A DNA stretch of 64,000 bases from Marivita sp051859345 (GCF_051859345.1 NZ_JBHYFV010000017.1:15450-79449), one strand, 5' to 3'; positions 16,095-25,640 are shown, numbered from the stretch's first letter. The notes: generated by a model not told the origin, from the letters alone. Numbers and translations are program-made.

Positions 16095-16793
16095 ATGTCC
16101 AAAGTCACAAGTTTCTTTGCCGCAATTGTCATCATGCTCGGGATTTCGCCGGTCTGGGCCGAAACAACCGGTCAGATCACGGTGAACGGAGAGGGCAGCG
16201 TGTTCGCGGTTCCTGACATGGCCGTGATCACCATGGGCGCATCATCCGAGTCGGAAACCGCCAAGGAGGCGATGGATCAAACCTCGGACATCACGGCAGC
16301 GATTCTCGACCAGCTTGCGCAGGCGGGGGTCGCGGCGCGTGATATCCAGACCTCGGATTTGTCATTGAACCCGCTTTGGTTGAACCGGTCTTCTTCGGAC
16401 AGCCGTCCGCGGATTGACGGGTATCAGGCATCGAACCGTGTGACGGTGCGGGTGCGGGAACTGGCAAACCTTGGGATCATTCTCGATGCGGTTCTGAGCG
16501 ATGGCGCGAACCAGTTGGGCGGGTTGCAGTTTACCCTGTCCGAACCGGAACCGCTGATGAACGAGGCGCGTGTGAAGGCGGTGGCTGATGCCCGTGCGCG
16601 CGCGGAACTTTTTGCAAACGCAGCCGGGGTCGAACTTGGGCCGCTTCTAAGCCTGAGCGAGAGTGGCGCACGCGCGCCGCGCCCGGAAATGTTCGGCATG
16701 GCGCGGTCTGCGGATTCAGAGGTGCCCGTGGCGCAGGGCGAGACCGAATTGCGCGCAAGTGTGACACTTGTCTATGAGATTGTTTCTCCTTGA
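16095..16793 (+). CDS. SIMPL domain (DUF541) periplasmic protein
   Basis: 232-residue exported protein: signal peptide 1-21 with cleavage after VWA, then the SIMPL/DUF541 domain beginning with the characteristic ITVNGEGSVFAVPDMA strand. The family forms BP26/OMP28-like oligomeric rings or channels in the periplasm; function is poorly known. A hydrophilic mid-region (SSSDSRPRIDGY) and the conserved MNEARVKAVADARARAELFA helix near residues 155-175 are present. It is divergent from the GspL/GspC-like gene with 156 bases between them. The start at 16095 gives the signal peptide. A separate gene follows after 74 bases. Confidence 0.88.
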   Translation: MSKVTSFFAAIVIMLGISPVWAETTGQITVNGEGSVFAVPDMAVITMGASSESETAKEAMDQTSDITAAILDQLAQAGVAARDIQTSDLSLNPLWLNRSSSDSRPRIDGYQASNRVTVRVRELANLGIILDAVLSDGANQLGGLQFTLSEPEPLMNEARVKAVADARARAELFANAAGVELGPLLSLSESGARAPRPEMFGMARSADSEVPVAQGETELRASVTLVYEIVSP

Positions 16794-16867
16794 TCTCTGC
16801 TCTAGGCGGGTAACGGGACTCCGCCTATAGTAGCAAAAACGCAAGAGCAGTTCGCCAAAGGATCGCC

Positions 16868-17872
16868 ATGGCCCGACGTCCGGCACAACCGAAATCAGTC
16901 AACGTCCTGATCGTTGGCCAGATGGGGCGTCTTGCGTATGAAGCGCTTCTGTTTGCGCTGTCCCTTAAGGCAAACACCTCGTCCCCCCGGTTCAGGCTTT
17001 TTGTTGCGGAACCGCAGCCGGGTGCGAAATGGCAAACCGATCCAACCATCCGCCCAGAGCCGTTGCGCGACATGATCGAAGCGCAGGGCGCGACCATTGT
17101 GCCGTTCGAGAGCCGGTTTTTCGGCAGCGATTATCCATATGGAAACAAGATCGAGGCGCTTTTCGCCCTGCCCAAGGGCGAACCGTTCGTCTTTTTCGAC
17201 ACCGACACGCTGATCACGGGCGATCTGGATGCGGTGCCGTTCGATTTCTCCAGACCAAGCGCCTCCCTGCGTGTCGAAGGAACGTGGCCGCAGATCGAAC
17301 TCTACGGTCCGGGGTACGCGGAAACGTGGAAATCACTGTATGATCGGTTTGATCTGGATTTCGAAAGCTCGCTCGATCTGACACAGCCAGAGGAATACTG
17401 GCGGCGTCATCTTTATTTCAACGCCGGGTTCTTCTTTTACAAATGCCCGCACGTCTTTGGTCAGACGTTTCTGGACATGGCGCTGTCGATCCAGAATGAT
17501 CCACCCGCAGCGCTGGTGTGCCAACAGCTTAAACCGTGGCTGGATCAGGTTGCGCTGCCTTTGGTCATTCACAAGCTGGGGGGCGGGCGCGATGCCTTGC
17601 CAGCGGGATTTATCGACGGAAAGACCAGCGTGCATTACCGCAACATGCCGCTTCTGTATGCGCGCGAAGACGACAGAGTCATTGATCTGCTGGAAACGAT
17701 TTCAGCGCCTAACCCGGTCAAGAGGCTTTTGAAGGAATACGAACCGTTCAAACGGATGATCTATCAAAACCGGGGCCACAAGGTACGCGACCTGTTCGAC
17801 AGGGCGCATCTGCCCAGCCGGGAACAGCCTATCCGCCAAAGGATCAAGAAAAACGGGTTCTGGATGGTCTGA
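16868..17872 (+). CDS. Putative GT-A fold glycosyltransferase (GT8-like)
   Basis: 334-residue cytoplasmic protein. The key feature is FFDTDTLITGDL at about 109-120, a DxD motif (Asp111/Asp113) of nucleotide-sugar-dependent GT-A enzymes, preceded by KIEALFALP as in GT8 members. An aromatic-rich segment (YLYFNAGFFFYKCPHVFG) follows near 180-195, as expected for the acceptor site. The donor sugar and acceptor are unknown, and no polysaccharide cluster surrounds it. The start at 16868 lies 8 bases after AAAGGA. It is a single gene between a SIMPL gene and a secreted protease. Confidence 0.7.
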   Translation: MARRPAQPKSVNVLIVGQMGRLAYEALLFALSLKANTSSPRFRLFVAEPQPGAKWQTDPTIRPEPLRDMIEAQGATIVPFESRFFGSDYPYGNKIEALFALPKGEPFVFFDTDTLITGDLDAVPFDFSRPSASLRVEGTWPQIELYGPGYAETWKSLYDRFDLDFESSLDLTQPEEYWRRHLYFNAGFFFYKCPHVFGQTFLDMALSIQNDPPAALVCQQLKPWLDQVALPLVIHKLGGGRDALPAGFIDGKTSVHYRNMPLLYAREDDRVIDLLETISAPNPVKRLLKEYEPFKRMIYQNRGHKVRDLFDRAHLPSREQPIRQRIKKNGFWMV

Positions 17873-18031
17873 GCGACCAGGTACGCGGGGCAGGACGGTC
17901 GTCCCAAGATTGGCGTTTACATAATTTTGCCGTACCGTAATCTTACGTTGGATCCGTTTTCTTGCGCACATCCCACGAGGCACTTTCCATGAGGGCCGCC
18001 GTCACATTCGAACGTCTGGCCGGAGGCCTCA

Positions 18032-19903
18032 ATGGCATTTCTCTTTGCGTATAGGGCTGACCCCACGAATGATCCGTTCATCGATGTGATGTCCGATGGC
18101 TTTGCCTGGGACCTTTCCAAATCGAACACGATCACCTGGGCAATCGCGGATGGCGAAAACGGCGATGTCTGGGCGAACCGTGAACAGGCGATCAATGTAT
18201 TCGCTGCTGCAATCGAGTCAATTCAGCAATACGTCGGCGTAAAATTTGCCTATCTGGATGATTTCACCAGCCCGAGCGCGGCGGGTGAGGCCGGGGCGGA
18301 CATTGTCTATACGCTGGACAACACGATCGTTGCAGATGGCACCCTGGCTTATGCCTATTACCCCGGTCCCGGCCCGTTCAGTGACTTCGAGCAATATCCA
18401 ACCGAAGGCGGCGACGTCTTCATGAATTTCTCGGCCGAGATCATTGCATCATCGAGTTTCGAACCGGGCTCGGACGGTTTTCTGACGGTGATCCACGAAC
18501 TGGGTCACGCCTTGGGTCTCAAACATCCTTTCGAAGGAAGCTTGTCGCGCCCGTCCTTGGATCAACTGGACCAGTCGATTGTTCGGGACCTCGATTGGTT
18601 CACGATCATGTCCTATACCGATCCGTATGAATATCAGCTTGAGCGCTGGGATCCCGCGACGCCGATGATGCTGGATGTGCTGGCGTTGCAGTATCTTTAC
18701 GGCGTGAACACCGCGACAAACGCGGGGGATACCGTCCTGAGACTGGACAGTGAACAGTACTATTACACCCTGTGGGATGCGAGCGGTGTGGACCGTGCAG
18801 ACGCGTCCGGCCAATCCGAAGGCTGGACCATCTTCCTGCCTGACTTCAACGCGACACCGTTGGTCGACACGCTCTCGGGCTTTGCGCTTCCTTCAAGGCA
18901 GTTTGATCAATCCCTGGTCGAGTCGGCCCCGACAGAACTGATCTGGCTGATGGGCGACATCGAGAACGCAACCGGATCGCGGTTTGCCGACTCGATCAAC
19001 GGTAACCGGTTTGACAACGATCTGCGGGGCGGTGGCGGGGATGATGAACTGGAAGGGTACGCAGGCAACGACATTCTGGACGGAAACGGCGGACGCGACA
19101 TTGCCCAATTCGCCGGAGATCAGTCTTCATTCACCCTGACCATCAGCGCTGATGCCATCACGGTGCAAGACCGGCGCCTGGGTGGGTCCGGGACCGACAC
19201 GTTGCGCAATATCGAATTGGTCCAATTTTACACTGACACAGACCAACAAAGCATTGATCTTGAAGTCCATGGTGGCCAGGCGGGTTTGTCCGGTGCGGAT
19301 CTTGAAAGCTTCATCGAACTCTATATCGCCTATTTCAACCGGGCACCGGACGCGATTGGCCTGAACTTTTGGGGAACCGCCTTTGCAGATGGCGTTTCAC
19401 TTACCAAGATCGCCACACTTTTCATTGATCAGGATGAAACCCGCGCGACCTATCCCGAGAACCTCTCCAACGAGGTCTTCGCGACGGCGGTCTATGACAA
19501 CGTGCTGGGCCGAATTCCGGATCAGGCCGGTTTCGATTTCTGGGTTGATGTGCTGGACTCCGGAACGGTCGGACGTGGTCAGTTCATTCTGGAGGTGCTT
19601 GCCGGAACCAAGGCAGCGCCGGCCGCGGACGCGACGCAGGATTTTATCGAACAACAGCTTGCCGACCGCGATTACCTTGCCACAAAGACCGATATCGGGG
19701 CGCTTTATGCAGTGCATCGGGGCATGTCCGACGTCACCAACGCCACCCTGGTCATGACCTTCTTCGATGGATCAGACGAAGGCGTGTCGGCGGCGCGGGA
19801 TGCGATCGATCAGTATTATTCGGCGGCTCTTGATCCTGAAAGTGGCGCCTTCCTGATGCCGCTTGTCGGGGTTCTGGACAATCCGTTTGACGCGATTGCA
19901 TGA
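18032..19903 (+). CDS. Secreted RTX metalloprotease (M10 serralysin-like) with DUF4214
   Basis: 623-residue zinc protease. The metzincin motif HELGHALGLKH is at 155-165 and the Met-turn TIMSYT at 191-196, so catalysis is intact. Gly/Asp-rich calcium-binding RTX nonapeptides occur in one short block at about 330-362, far fewer than in a classical serralysin. A DUF4214 domain (about 425-540, with paired YIAYFNRAPDAIGLNFW and VLGRIPDQAGFDFW repeats) follows. There is no signal peptide, so type I export by a C-terminal signal is likely; no ABC exporter is nearby. GGAGG precedes the ATG at 18032. Substrate is unknown; DUF4214 proteins are often surface or matrix associated. Confidence 0.88.
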   Translation: MAFLFAYRADPTNDPFIDVMSDGFAWDLSKSNTITWAIADGENGDVWANREQAINVFAAAIESIQQYVGVKFAYLDDFTSPSAAGEAGADIVYTLDNTIVADGTLAYAYYPGPGPFSDFEQYPTEGGDVFMNFSAEIIASSSFEPGSDGFLTVIHELGHALGLKHPFEGSLSRPSLDQLDQSIVRDLDWFTIMSYTDPYEYQLERWDPATPMMLDVLALQYLYGVNTATNAGDTVLRLDSEQYYYTLWDASGVDRADASGQSEGWTIFLPDFNATPLVDTLSGFALPSRQFDQSLVESAPTELIWLMGDIENATGSRFADSINGNRFDNDLRGGGGDDELEGYAGNDILDGNGGRDIAQFAGDQSSFTLTISADAITVQDRRLGGSGTDTLRNIELVQFYTDTDQQSIDLEVHGGQAGLSGADLESFIELYIAYFNRAPDAIGLNFWGTAFADGVSLTKIATLFIDQDETRATYPENLSNEVFATAVYDNVLGRIPDQAGFDFWVDVLDSGTVGRGQFILEVLAGTKAAPAADATQDFIEQQLADRDYLATKTDIGALYAVHRGMSDVTNATLVMTFFDGSDEGVSAARDAIDQYYSAALDPESGAFLMPLVGVLDNPFDAIA

Positions 19904-19982
19904 TGGGCTTCCGGACATCGGTTCGGGTGGACACCGGGCGCAACAACGTCGGTCATCACACGGAATACCCAAGGGGACGGGA

Positions 19983-20648
19983 ATGACGTACACCGTCTGG
20001 ATAGAACAGTTTCAGGGGCTGAGCACTTTGCCGGAGAACGTAAAGCAGTACCTCGTTGATGAAAGCAAGGTCATGCATGTTCCCGCAGGCAAGGCGGTGT
20101 TTGGTCCGGGGGCGGTGCCCGACAGTTTGTTGTTCCTTCTCAATGGCCGGGTGCGCGTGCAGCAGACGTCGGAAAGCGGGCGCGATATCGTTCTCTACCG
20201 GGTCGAGGCCGGGGAAAGCTGTGTCCTGACCACGGCCTGCCTGCTGGCGCATGAACCTTATTCGGCAGAAGGCATTACCGAAACCGAGGTGACGGCGATT
20301 GCGATTCCGCGCAGGGCATTTGACCGGTTGATGGCGTCGTCTCGCGAATTCCGCGAGATTGTCCTGACAGCCTATGCACGGCGGATCACCGATCTGTTTC
20401 GTGTCATCGACGAGGTGGCTTTCGGGAGGATTGATGTCCGTCTGGCCAGCCGGTTGCTGACCCTTGCGATCACGGGGGACGAGCTTGCCACAACCCACCA
20501 ACAGCTTGCGACCGAACTGGGAACCGCACGAGAGGTGATTTCCCGTGTGTTGCATGATTTCCAGAAACGCGGATTGATCGCCCAGTCGCGGGGCAAGATT
20601 ACCCTGCTTGAACGCGGCAAGATCGAACGGCTGGCCGAAAGCGCCTGA
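19983..20648 (+). CDS. Crp/Fnr family regulator of the sulfide island (inferred)
   Basis: 221-residue Crp/Fnr protein: cNMP-like sensor fold at 25-125, long dimer helix at 120-145 and winged HTH at about 166-205 (TTHQQLATELGTAREVISRVL). It lacks the N-terminal Cys cluster of FNR. Its only cysteines are Cys80 and Cys86, separated by five residues in ESCVLTTACLLAH, exposed enough in this fold to serve as a thiol or persulfide switch; that is inference. It is the first gene upstream of DUF2892, MBL, SQR and transporter genes, which suggests control of sulfide detoxification. A perfect GTGAC-TAT-GTCAC palindrome lies between it and the next gene. The start at 19983 is preceded by GGGGACGGGA. Confidence 0.88.
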   Translation: MTYTVWIEQFQGLSTLPENVKQYLVDESKVMHVPAGKAVFGPGAVPDSLLFLLNGRVRVQQTSESGRDIVLYRVEAGESCVLTTACLLAHEPYSAEGITETEVTAIAIPRRAFDRLMASSREFREIVLTAYARRITDLFRVIDEVAFGRIDVRLASRLLTLAITGDELATTHQQLATELGTAREVISRVLHDFQKRGLIAQSRGKITLLERGKIERLAESA

Positions 20649-20710
20649 CGCGCTTTCGCAAGGGTCACCTGCGACCGAACGTATCATTTGTGACGTTTCT
20701 GGTCGGTTGG

Positions 20711-20723
20711 GTGACTATGTCAC
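20711..20723. promoter_or_regulatory. Palindrome, candidate Crp/Fnr-type operator
   Basis: Perfect inverted repeat GTGAC-TAT-GTCAC, sited 60 bases before the DUF2892 start and 63 bases after the Crp/Fnr stop. GTGAC half-sites resemble Crp-type recognition; a single GTGAC also occurs at 20691-20695. The proposed role as the operator for the Crp/Fnr protein encoded at 19983 is inference. Confidence 0.5.
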
Positions 20724-20782
20724 TGAAGAGCTCCGCACAAAGGTTTACCAAACTCACAGATTTAACTCTGGAGGGTTTAAAC

Positions 20783-20995
20783 ATGTCTACCAATGTTGGC
20801 ACAGTTGATCGGATCGTGCGCGCGGTTCTTGGCGTTGTCCTGCTGTATCTCGCGTTTGCAAGCGGCCTGCCGTTGTTTGACGGGGCGCTGTTCAAATACG
20901 GCGCGGCATTGATCGGTGTTGTCATGCTTGTCGTGGCGGCAGTGCGCGTCTGCCCGATCTATTCGATCTTCGGCATCAAGACCTGCCGCACCTGA
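20783..20995 (+). CDS. DUF2892 small membrane protein
   Basis: 70-residue protein with two hydrophobic helices (about 15-31 and 38-55) and the family C-terminal motif VRVCPIYSIFGIKTC, which contains two cysteines 11 residues apart. DUF2892 proteins often sit in rhodanese/sulfide clusters and are related to the membrane part of YgaP. The likely location is the inner membrane with the Cys pair near the cytoplasmic face. GGAGGG precedes the ATG at 20783 by eight bases, which makes this the start. It opens the sulfide operon-like block. Confidence 0.85.
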   Translation: MSTNVGTVDRIVRAVLGVVLLYLAFASGLPLFDGALFKYGAALIGVVMLVVAAVRVCPIYSIFGIKTCRT

Positions 20996-21018
20996 CCTTC
21001 ACGGTCTGACCAGACCCT

Positions 21019-21044
21019 AGGGCGTCGCGGTTTCGCGTCGCCCT
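21019..21044 (+). terminator. Hairpin between DUF2892 and MBL genes
   Basis: Strong stem: AGGGCG pairs with CGCCCT and CGCG with CGCG around a four-base loop, with a T-T mismatch between the two stems. There is no T tract afterwards, so it may be a transcript-stabilising or attenuating structure instead of a full terminator. Confidence 0.4.
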
Positions 21045-21099
21045 GCCTGTTCCTCAGGCAACCATCTGACACAACTGAACTTTGTATGAGGCAATCCCC

Positions 21100-21984
21100 A
21101 TGACGCACTATCCCGTGGACATGTCGGTGACACCAGACGTTTCGGCCTTTTTCGACGAGGCCACAAATACCATCAGCTATATCGTCAAGGATCCCACATC
21201 CGATGCCTGTGCGATTGTCGACAGCGTGATGGACATCGATTACGCCGCCGGGCGGATCACCTATGATCACGCCGATCAGCTGATCGAAGCGATCACGTCG
21301 CGTGGACTCAGGCTTGAGTGGATCATCGAGACCCATGTGCATGCCGACCATCTGTCGGCGGCACCTTATATTCAGGAAAAACTGGGCGGCAAGATCGGCG
21401 TCGGGTCCAAGATCATGGTTGTGCAGGACACGTTCGGCAAGGTGTTCAACGAAGGCACCGAATTCCAGCGCGATGGCAGCCAGTTCGACAAGCTGTTCGA
21501 GGATGGCGACACCTACAAGATCGGCAACATGGACGCGTTTGCGATCTACACGCCCGGCCACACCCCGGCCTGTATGGTGCATGTGATGGGCAACGCCGCG
21601 TTTGTCGGTGACACGCTGTTCATGCCCGATGGTGGCTCTGCCCGCGCCGATTTCCCCGGTGGGGATGCGGGCACGCTTTATGACAGCATCCAGAAGGTGC
21701 TGACGCTCCCCGACGACATGCGTCTGTTCATGTGCCACGATTACGGCCCCAATGGCCGCGACATCCAGTGGGAAACCACCGTGGGCGAAGAAAAGGCGCA
21801 CAACATTCATGTGGGTGGTGGCAAGACCAAGGAAGAGTTCGTCACCTTCCGGACCGAGCGGGATGCAACGCTGGACATGCCAAGGCTCATCATACCGTCT
21901 TTGCAGGTGAACATGCGCGCGGGTGAGGTCCCCAAGGACAAGGACGGCAACCCGATGCTCAAGGTGCCGGTCAACGCACTTTGA
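21100..21984 (+). CDS. MBL-fold persulfide dioxygenase-like protein
   Basis: 294-residue metallo-beta-lactamase-fold protein of the ETHE1-like group. Metal ligands are visible in THVHADH (His79, His81, Asp83, His84), His154 in YTPGHTPACM and Asp171 in FVGDTLF. Family members oxidise glutathione persulfide to sulfite using one Fe(II) and O2. The PGHTPACM and GGSARADFPGGD segments match sulfur-related MBL proteins. It stands before the DUF442-SQR fusion gene, which would supply persulfide sulfur. The start at 21100 has GAGG eight bases upstream; an in-frame ATG at 21082 is a weaker choice. No signal peptide. Confidence 0.9.
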   Translation: MTHYPVDMSVTPDVSAFFDEATNTISYIVKDPTSDACAIVDSVMDIDYAAGRITYDHADQLIEAITSRGLRLEWIIETHVHADHLSAAPYIQEKLGGKIGVGSKIMVVQDTFGKVFNEGTEFQRDGSQFDKLFEDGDTYKIGNMDAFAIYTPGHTPACMVHVMGNAAFVGDTLFMPDGGSARADFPGGDAGTLYDSIQKVLTLPDDMRLFMCHDYGPNGRDIQWETTVGEEKAHNIHVGGGKTKEEFVTFRTERDATLDMPRLIIPSLQVNMRAGEVPKDKDGNPMLKVPVNAL

Positions 21985-22062
21985 CGCGGACGCGACGAAC
22001 TACAGCGTGACGGCACCTTGCCGTCATGTCACCTCAACAGGCACAGAAGTGAGCCCATCCAA

Positions 22063-23742
22063 ATGACACTCAACAAGATCAATGATGCTCTCACGGTCAG
22101 TCCGCAGATCACTGCGGCTGATGTGCCAGCGATCAAGGAAGCCGGGTTCCGGTCCATCATCTGCAACCGGCCCGATGGCGAAGGGTCGGACCAGCCCACG
22201 CATGAAGAAATCGAACTTGCGGCCAAGGCGGCTGGTCTGGAGGTGCGGTATTTGCCGGTGCAGACCGGTCTGGTGGGCGATGAAGATGCCGCGGCCTTTG
22301 GTGTTGCGCTGCGTGAAATGCCTGGTCCCGTCCTTGCCTATTGTCGGTCCGGAACGCGATCCGCCACGCTCTGGTCGCTCAGTCAGGCGAAATCCCTTCC
22401 GATGGCAGAGATCCTCGGGGCCACCAAGGCGGCGGGGTACGACATGAACGGTGTTGCCCGCCGGATCGCCAATGGCGGCAAGACGCCAACGGACACCGGC
22501 GATGCGAAATTCGACGTGGTGATCGTCGGCGCCGGAGCAGGCGGTGTTTCGGTTGCGGCCAGTCTGAAGGCGCGCAAGCCGGGCCTGTCGGTGGCAATTA
22601 TCGACCCGGCGGATATCCATTATTATCAACCCGGTTGGACCATGGTCGGTGGCGGTATTTTTGATCCGCAGGAAACAGCCAAGACGATGGGGTCGCTGAT
22701 CCCGACCGGGGTCCACTGGATCAAGGCTGCCGTGGCTGCGTTCGAGCCTGCCAATGACGCGGTGATCCTCGATGGATGCCGGGTGGTCAAATATGACCGG
22801 CTGGTTGTGTGTCCGGGTCTCAAGCTGGACTGGGGCAAGGTCGAAGGTCTAGAGGAAACGCTGGGCCGGAATGGTGTCACCTCGAATTATCGTTACGATC
22901 TGGCACCTTATACATGGGAGCTGGTCCAGAACCTGAAGGAAGGCCGTGCACTTTTCACTCAACCGCCCATGCCGATCAAATGTGCAGGTGCGCCGCAAAA
23001 GGCGATGTACCTGTCAGGTGATGCGTGGTTCCGCAATGGCACGCTCAGGAACATCGACATCCAGTTCATGAACGCGGGTGGCGTGCTGTTTGGGGTCAAG
23101 GATTACGTTCCGGCGTTGATGGAGTATGTCAGGAAATACGATGCTGACCTGAATTTCTTTCACAACCTGATCGCGGTCGATGGTCCGGCGAAAAAGGCCA
23201 CCTTTGCGGTCAACGCACCGGACACCGACCCGACAACGGTCGAGGTGGAATTTGACATGATGCATGTCTGCCCACCGCAGACCGCACCGGATTTCATCCG
23301 CGTCTCACCGTTGGCGGATGCAGCGGGATGGGTCGACGTGGATCAGGCCACACTGCGCCACAAGAGTTATGACAACATCTGGTCCTTGGGTGACGTGATG
23401 AACGCGCCGAATGCAAAGACTGCTGCGGCGGCCCGGAAACAGGCCCCGACAGTGGCCGATAATATCGTGGCTGACATCCGGGGCCAGTCGGCTGTGGCGC
23501 AATATGACGGATACGGATCCTGCCCGCTGACCGTGGAACGCGGAAAGATCGTGCTGGCAGAGTTTGGCTATGGCGGCACGCTCTTGCCGAGTTTTCCAAG
23601 CTACCTGATCGACGGAACAAAACCGTCCCGCGCGGCGTGGTTCCTCAAGGAAAGGCTACTGCCGCCGATCTATTGGAAAGCGATGCTCAAGGGCAAGGAG
23701 TGGATGGCGAAGCCTGAAAAGGTCAGGGTCGCCGCCGAATGA
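22063..23742 (+). CDS. Bifunctional DUF442 sulfurtransferase / sulfide:quinone oxidoreductase-type flavoprotein
   Basis: 559 residues. An N-terminal DUF442 domain (1-115) has a rhodanese/phosphatase-like active site CRSGTRS with Cys94. The FAD-binding part starts at about 150 with VVIVGAGAGGVSVA. Cys250 in VCPG and Cys307 in KCAGAPQKA match the redox cysteine pair of sulfide:quinone oxidoreductases. It should oxidise sulfide at the membrane surface, pass electrons to quinone and hand the sulfane sulfur to the fused domain. The start at 22063 is chosen because the DUF442 fold begins there. The upstream gene encodes the persulfide oxygenase, and the downstream ones are anion transporters, consistent with a sulfide-to-sulfite export route. 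Confidence 0.9.
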   Translation: MTLNKINDALTVSPQITAADVPAIKEAGFRSIICNRPDGEGSDQPTHEEIELAAKAAGLEVRYLPVQTGLVGDEDAAAFGVALREMPGPVLAYCRSGTRSATLWSLSQAKSLPMAEILGATKAAGYDMNGVARRIANGGKTPTDTGDAKFDVVIVGAGAGGVSVAASLKARKPGLSVAIIDPADIHYYQPGWTMVGGGIFDPQETAKTMGSLIPTGVHWIKAAVAAFEPANDAVILDGCRVVKYDRLVVCPGLKLDWGKVEGLEETLGRNGVTSNYRYDLAPYTWELVQNLKEGRALFTQPPMPIKCAGAPQKAMYLSGDAWFRNGTLRNIDIQFMNAGGVLFGVKDYVPALMEYVRKYDADLNFFHNLIAVDGPAKKATFAVNAPDTDPTTVEVEFDMMHVCPPQTAPDFIRVSPLADAAGWVDVDQATLRHKSYDNIWSLGDVMNAPNAKTAAAARKQAPTVADNIVADIRGQSAVAQYDGYGSCPLTVERGKIVLAEFGYGGTLLPSFPSYLIDGTKPSRAAWFLKERLLPPIYWKAMLKGKEWMAKPEKVRVAAE

Positions 23743-23829
23743 AACACCAGACGCGCGCCAGGTAACGGCGTGCATCACCTTCGCGGGCAAAGCCGTAATG
23801 CTTTGTCCGCATTCAATTTGAGAAGACCC

Positions 23830-25569
23830 ATGATCGAACATCTGCGCGGCTACTTTCCGATCCTCGACTGGGGGCGGACATATGACCGAAACGCCTTTTC
23901 CAATGACATGATCGCGGCGGTGATCGTGACGATCATGCTGATTCCGCAATCGCTTGCCTATGCGTTGCTGGCTGGCCTGCCGCCCGAGGCCGGGATCTAT
24001 GCTTCCATTGCGCCGATCATCCTGTATGCGATCTTCGGCACCAGTCGCGCCTTGGCTGTGGGGCCGGTTGCTGTGGTCTCGTTGCTGACGGCGTCGGCCG
24101 TGGGGCAGGTGGCCGATCAGGGGACCGCAGGCTATGCAATCGCCGCGTTGACGCTGGCCTTTCTATCGGGCGCGTTCCTCATGCTTCTGGGGCTGTTCCG
24201 GCTTGGGTTTCTTGCCAACTTCCTGAGCCATCCGGTGATCGCCGGGTTCATCACCGCGTCCGGCATTCTGATTGCGTTCAGCCAGTTGAAGCACTTGCTG
24301 GGGATCGCGGCGTCAGGTCATACTTTGCCGCAATTGCTGGCGTCGTTGTGGTCGCACTTCGGCGATATCAATCTGATCACGGTTGTCATCGGTGGGCTTG
24401 CCACGTCCTTTTTGTTCTGGGTCCGCAAGGGATTGAAACCGTTCTTGCGCAAACTGGGGGCATCGCCAAGACTGGCGGATGTCCTGACCAAGGCGGGGCC
24501 GGTTGCCGCCGTGGCCGTGACAACGATTTCGGTCTGGCTTTTTGGTCTCGATGGGCAGGGTGTCAAGATTGTCGGCGAGGTGCCGCAAAGCCTGCCGCCG
24601 CTGACATTGCCCGGACTGTCGCCGGACCTTGTGCGCCAGTTGCTGGTGCCCGCAATCCTGATTTCGATTATCGGATTTGTGGAATCGGTGTCCGTGGCGC
24701 AAACGCTGGCCGCCAAGAAACGCCAGAAGATCGACCCGGATCAGGAATTGATCGGACTGGGTGCCGCAAATATCGGTGCCGCCTTTACCGGCGGTTATCC
24801 GGTCACGGGTGGGTTCTCGCGCTCTGTCGTGAACTATGACGCCGGGGCCGAAACACCCGCGGCCGGTGCGTTCACTGCCGTGGGTCTGGCCATTGCCGCG
24901 GTCGCGCTGACGCCTTTGGTCTATTATCTTCCGAATGCAACGCTGGCGGCCACAATCGTTGTGGCAGTGCTAAGCCTTGTCGATTTCTCGATCCTGAAGA
25001 AGACATGGGACTATTCCAAGGCTGATTTTGCGGCGGTGTCGGCCACGATTGTTCTGACGTTGACCATGGGGGTTGAGGTTGGTGTGGCATCTGGCGTCGG
25101 CATTTCCATCCTCCTGCATCTGTACTCGACATCGCGTCCGCATGTTGCGGAAATCGGATTGGTGCCCGGCACCCAGCATTTCCGCAACATTCACCGGCAC
25201 AAGGTGGACACCGATCCCGCCGTGCTTAGCCTGCGCGTCGATGAGAGCCTTTATTTCGTCAACGCGCGCTTCCTTGAGGACATGGTGCAGGCGCGTGTTT
25301 CCGAGGGCTGCGAGATCAGGAATGTGATCCTCATGTTCTCGGCGGTGAATGAGGTTGATTTTTCGGCGCTGGAAAGCCTCGAGGCCATCAATCACCGTCT
25401 GACTGATCTTGGCATCGGGCTTCATCTGTCCGAAGTGAAAGGCCCGGTGATGGATCGGTTGCAACAGACCCATTTCATTCACGAGTTGAATGGCCGCGTG
25501 TTCATGTCGCAATATGATGCTTGGAAACATCTGGCAAAACATGCCGAGACCAATAACGCGGCAGAGTAG
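23830..25569 (+). CDS. SulP family anion transporter with STAS domain
   Basis: 579-residue inner-membrane SulP permease. Around twelve to fourteen hydrophobic helices occupy about 25-430, starting with the SulP signature region (PQSLAYALLAGLPPEAGIYASI), and a STAS domain covers about 450-565 with the conserved DFSALESLEAI segment. SulP transporters carry sulfate, bicarbonate and similar anions. In this context it may move sulfate or sulfite made from sulfide oxidation; this is inference. The ATG at 23830 has GAGAAG before it; an in-frame upstream start at 23770 would add only non-conserved residues. A SLAC1-type gene follows after 71 bases. Confidence 0.9.
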   Translation: MIEHLRGYFPILDWGRTYDRNAFSNDMIAAVIVTIMLIPQSLAYALLAGLPPEAGIYASIAPIILYAIFGTSRALAVGPVAVVSLLTASAVGQVADQGTAGYAIAALTLAFLSGAFLMLLGLFRLGFLANFLSHPVIAGFITASGILIAFSQLKHLLGIAASGHTLPQLLASLWSHFGDINLITVVIGGLATSFLFWVRKGLKPFLRKLGASPRLADVLTKAGPVAAVAVTTISVWLFGLDGQGVKIVGEVPQSLPPLTLPGLSPDLVRQLLVPAILISIIGFVESVSVAQTLAAKKRQKIDPDQELIGLGAANIGAAFTGGYPVTGGFSRSVVNYDAGAETPAAGAFTAVGLAIAAVALTPLVYYLPNATLAATIVVAVLSLVDFSILKKTWDYSKADFAAVSATIVLTLTMGVEVGVASGVGISILLHLYSTSRPHVAEIGLVPGTQHFRNIHRHKVDTDPAVLSLRVDESLYFVNARFLEDMVQARVSEGCEIRNVILMFSAVNEVDFSALESLEAINHRLTDLGIGLHLSEVKGPVMDRLQQTHFIHELNGRVFMSQYDAWKHLAKHAETNNAAE

Positions 25570-25640
25570 GGTGACGGCGGCAAGACCGCGATTGCCCGAA
25601 CGCGACGCGTGTCAGCAGAACATTCGAAAGGGACCGTGAG

